A stretch of DNA of 6,842 nt from Nitrospinaceae bacterium (lineage in GTDB: Bacteria > Nitrospinota > Nitrospinia > Nitrospinales > VA-1): the NCBI GenBank assembly GCA_016763735.1, contig JAESTE010000156.1, positions 1-6,842 on the forward strand. The letters are read 5' to 3'. Below the pieces are notes generated by a model. The model had not been told where the DNA came from. It saw only the letters and a list, made by a program, of their open reading frames with translations, and did not search any database. Below, in pieces: positions 6,150 through 6,842 of this stretch. The stretch's first letter is position 1. Every line of letters begins with the position of its first letter. A program made the position numbers and the translations under genes.

Positions 6150-6545
6150 TTAGCCTCCCCCTGTTAAGGGGGACTGAGGGGGTTGCTTTAGGTTTTCAAT
6201 ATTCTTCTTCAATTCCTCATAAACTCCACTTATGTTATTCATGACCTCTTCGTTGGTATAACGGATCACTGTAATACCTAGATCATTAAGTCGTTTCGTT
6301 CTCTTTTGGTCATAAATTTTTTGTTCTGCATGGCTATCTCCATCGATTTCAATGGCAAGCAACACTTCACTACAATAAAAATCTACGATGTATTGGCCTA
6401 AAGGTTTCTGACGGGAGAATTTTAGTCCTTGAAGCTTTTTGCCTTGCAGGATTTCTAACCAGATATTTTTTTCGGCGGGGGTGGGCGATTTTCGATTCTC
6501 GCGGGCCTTTTTGGTGAGCGTCTGCTTGTAAGGGATAAATACCAA
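6150..6545 (-). CDS. DUF559 endonuclease-like protein
   Basis: This 131-residue protein of the DUF559 family has a fold related to very-short-patch-repair and PD-(D/E)XK nucleases. Members are predicted nucleases, but the in vivo role is not established. The family motifs are IPYKQTLTKKARENRKSPT with AEKNIWLEI at the N-terminus, then GLKFSRQKPLGQYIVDFYC and LLAIEIDGDSHAE. These place candidate catalytic residues at Asp55, Glu66 and Asp68 with His72 nearby. The C-terminal part (ITVIRYTNEEVMNNISGVYEEL) is typical. The start is a TTG at 6545; no ATG precedes the conserved region. The only purine-rich sequence upstream is the G-run of the right-hand repeat, eleven bases away. The last ten residues (PPQSPLTGGG) are encoded by the left-hand repeat, so gene and repeats appear to travel together. 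It is convergent with the broken dehydrogenase gene. Confidence 0.88.
   Translation of the reverse strand: MVFIPYKQTLTKKARENRKSPTPAEKNIWLEILQGKKLQGLKFSRQKPLGQYIVDFYCSEVLLAIEIDGDSHAEQKIYDQKRTKRLNDLGITVIRYTNEEVMNNISGVYEELKKNIENLKQPPQSPLTGGG
6154..6184 (+). repeat. Left inverted repeat of the DUF559 cassette
   Basis: This 31-nt repeat has the layout CCT, C5, TGTTAA, G5, ACTGA, G5, TT. The 5' two thirds fold as TCCCCCT-GTTA-AGGGGGA, a 7-bp stem with a tetraloop (6156-6173). On the minus strand it encodes the tail PPQSPLTGGG of the DUF559 protein. It matches the right copy in inverted orientation except for one base fewer in each homopolymer run and two loop changes. Confidence 0.9.
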
Positions 6546-6554
6546 TTTATTAAG

Positions 6555-6588
6555 AACCCCCCTCAGTCCCCCCTTGTCAGGGGGGAGG
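6555..6588 (-). repeat. Right inverted repeat of the DUF559 cassette
   Basis: Read on the minus strand this 34-nt copy has the layout CCT, C6, TGACAA, G6, ACTGA, G6, TT. It folds as TCCCCCCT-GACA-AGGGGGGA, an 8-bp stem. All three runs are exactly one base longer than in the left copy, and the loop is GACA instead of GTTA. The final G-run may act as a poor ribosome site for the DUF559 gene. Confidence 0.9.
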
Positions 6589-6590
6589 TT

Positions 6591-6782
6591 TTAATCGTCG
6601 TTGTTTTCTTTTAGAAATGGATTGGGAGAGCCACTTTCCAGTTCTTCTGCACGGGCCTGTGTTCTCCAAACTATATTCATTATATCTTTGATTCTATCGG
6701 TAAAGGGTTTAGCGTCTTTCCCGAACTTTCCAATAACTACGCCTGCATCCCCTACGAAACCCCAGAAACGATGGTGTTCTCA
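6591..6782 (-). pseudogene. Gene remnant, C-terminal fragment of an unrecognised protein
   Basis: A 62-codon open stretch ends in TAA at 6591-6593 and is bounded upstream by an in-frame TGA at 6780-6782. It reads as EHHRFWGFVGDAG, then VVIGKFGKDAKPFTDRI, then KDIMNIVWRTQARAEEL and a polar end, PNPFLKENNDD. The composition is protein-like and there is no usable start near its beginning. The first ATG (6678-6680) would leave only 29 residues. Upstream of the TGA the same frame reads DYSVALTG back to another stop at 6807-6809, so a Trp-to-stop change (TGG to TGA) in a longer gene is conceivable. I do not recognise the family. It lies directly beside the right repeat, two bases beyond its edge. 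It could instead be non-coding. Confidence 0.4.
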
Positions 6783-6793
6783 ACCGGTCAACG

Positions 6794-6829
6794 CAACACT
6801 ATAATCTTAAATAAAAAGATGGAGTGTTG
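6794..6829 (+). other. Hairpin upstream of a possible gene start
   Basis: CAACACT (6794-6800) pairs with AGTGTTG (6823-6829). Inside, ATCTT (6804-6808) pairs with AAGAT (6816-6820) around a 7-base A-rich loop, with a 3-by-2 internal loop between the two stems. In a plus-strand transcript the GGAG at 6821-6824 would be partly buried in this structure. Confidence 0.4.
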
Positions 6830-6832
6830 TAA

Positions 6833-6842
6833 ATGTCATACA
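6833..6842 (+). CDS. Possible start of a gene continuing beyond the window
   Basis: An ATG at 6833 follows GGAG (6821-6824) at the ideal distance of eight bases and begins Met-Ser-Tyr before the window ends. A competing ATG at 6819 in another frame would read MECCKCHT, with a CxxCH-like cysteine cluster but no ribosome site. Only a few codons are visible, so neither the product nor the reality of the gene can be judged. Confidence 0.25.

Larger units (their letters stand above)
6154..6588 (-). mobile_element. Putative DUF559 cassette bounded by inverted repeats
   Basis: The DUF559 gene is enclosed by two inverted copies of a hairpin-forming repeat, with the left copy running into the coding end and the right copy 9 bases before the start codon. 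No transposase, integrase or obvious target-site duplication is visible. The arrangement suggests either a small element whose endonuclease helps it spread, or a gene placed between two members of a dispersed repeat family. The mobility is inferred from this arrangement, not shown. Confidence 0.5.

Noticed and set aside
6154..6588. CRISPR array
   Set aside because: Only two repeat copies, inverted rather than direct, with a gene between them.
6780..6782. TGA read as tryptophan or selenocysteine in the right-end fragment
   Set aside because: Other genes here use TGG for Trp and TGA as a normal stop (for example sdhA), and no SECIS-like hairpin follows; a nonsense mutation or non-coding origin is simpler.
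6601..6804. 67-codon plus-strand open frame at the right end
   Set aside because: The minus-strand frame over the same bases looks far more protein-like; the plus frame is low-complexity and lacks a ribosome site.

Overview
This is a bacterial window of moderate GC content. It has a compact, mostly minus-strand gene set over about 1-4900 and a rearranged, partly broken plus/minus set over about 5100-6842. The succinate dehydrogenase / fumarate reductase is the single-anchor, di-heme type known from Bacillus, Deltaproteobacteria-like groups and Nitrospinota. The IspH-like protein points to the MEP isoprenoid pathway. The short repeat ending in CTGAGGGGG beside a DUF559 gene is of a kind seen in Nitrospinota, Nitrospirota and deltaproteobacterial-type genomes. 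A Nitrospinota-like or deltaproteobacterial-like host is a tentative inference; only 'bacterium' is secure.

Minus strand, read from high to low coordinates. An HU-family DNA-binding protein (4537-4893) is followed by a small two-CxxC zinc-ribbon protein (4186-4461). An imperfect long hairpin fills the gap between them and its second arm abuts the zinc-ribbon gene's Shine-Dalgarno sequence. After a 142-nt leader comes the sdhC-sdhA-sdhB operon: cytochrome b558 (3372-4043), flavoprotein (1427-3367) and iron-sulfur protein (594-1343). Together they form a complete complex II that would exchange electrons between succinate/fumarate and, by family analogy, menaquinone. About 90 nt further on starts an IspH/LytB-like reductase gene (501 to beyond position 1), probably with its own promoter.

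Plus strand, divergent from HU across a 255-nt AT-rich gap. A D-2-hydroxyacid dehydrogenase gene (5149-6095) is split by one frameshift near 5401-5411 although its NAD-binding motif and Arg/Glu/His catalytic set are intact downstream.

Right end. A minus-strand DUF559 endonuclease-like gene (6150-6545) is bracketed by two inverted copies of a roughly 31-34-nt repeat (6154-6184 and 6555-6588). Each copy is itself a hairpin, and the left copy encodes the last ten residues of the protein. This looks like a small mobile or self-spreading cassette. Beyond it lies a 62-codon minus-strand open stretch with coding character but an in-frame TGA upstream (6591-6782), probably a gene remnant. At the extreme right is a hairpin and the possible start of a plus-strand gene.

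I see no rRNA, tRNA or CRISPR array. The observations most worth a second look are the repeat-bounded DUF559 cassette, the HU/zinc-ribbon intergenic hairpin and the clean frameshift in the dehydrogenase.
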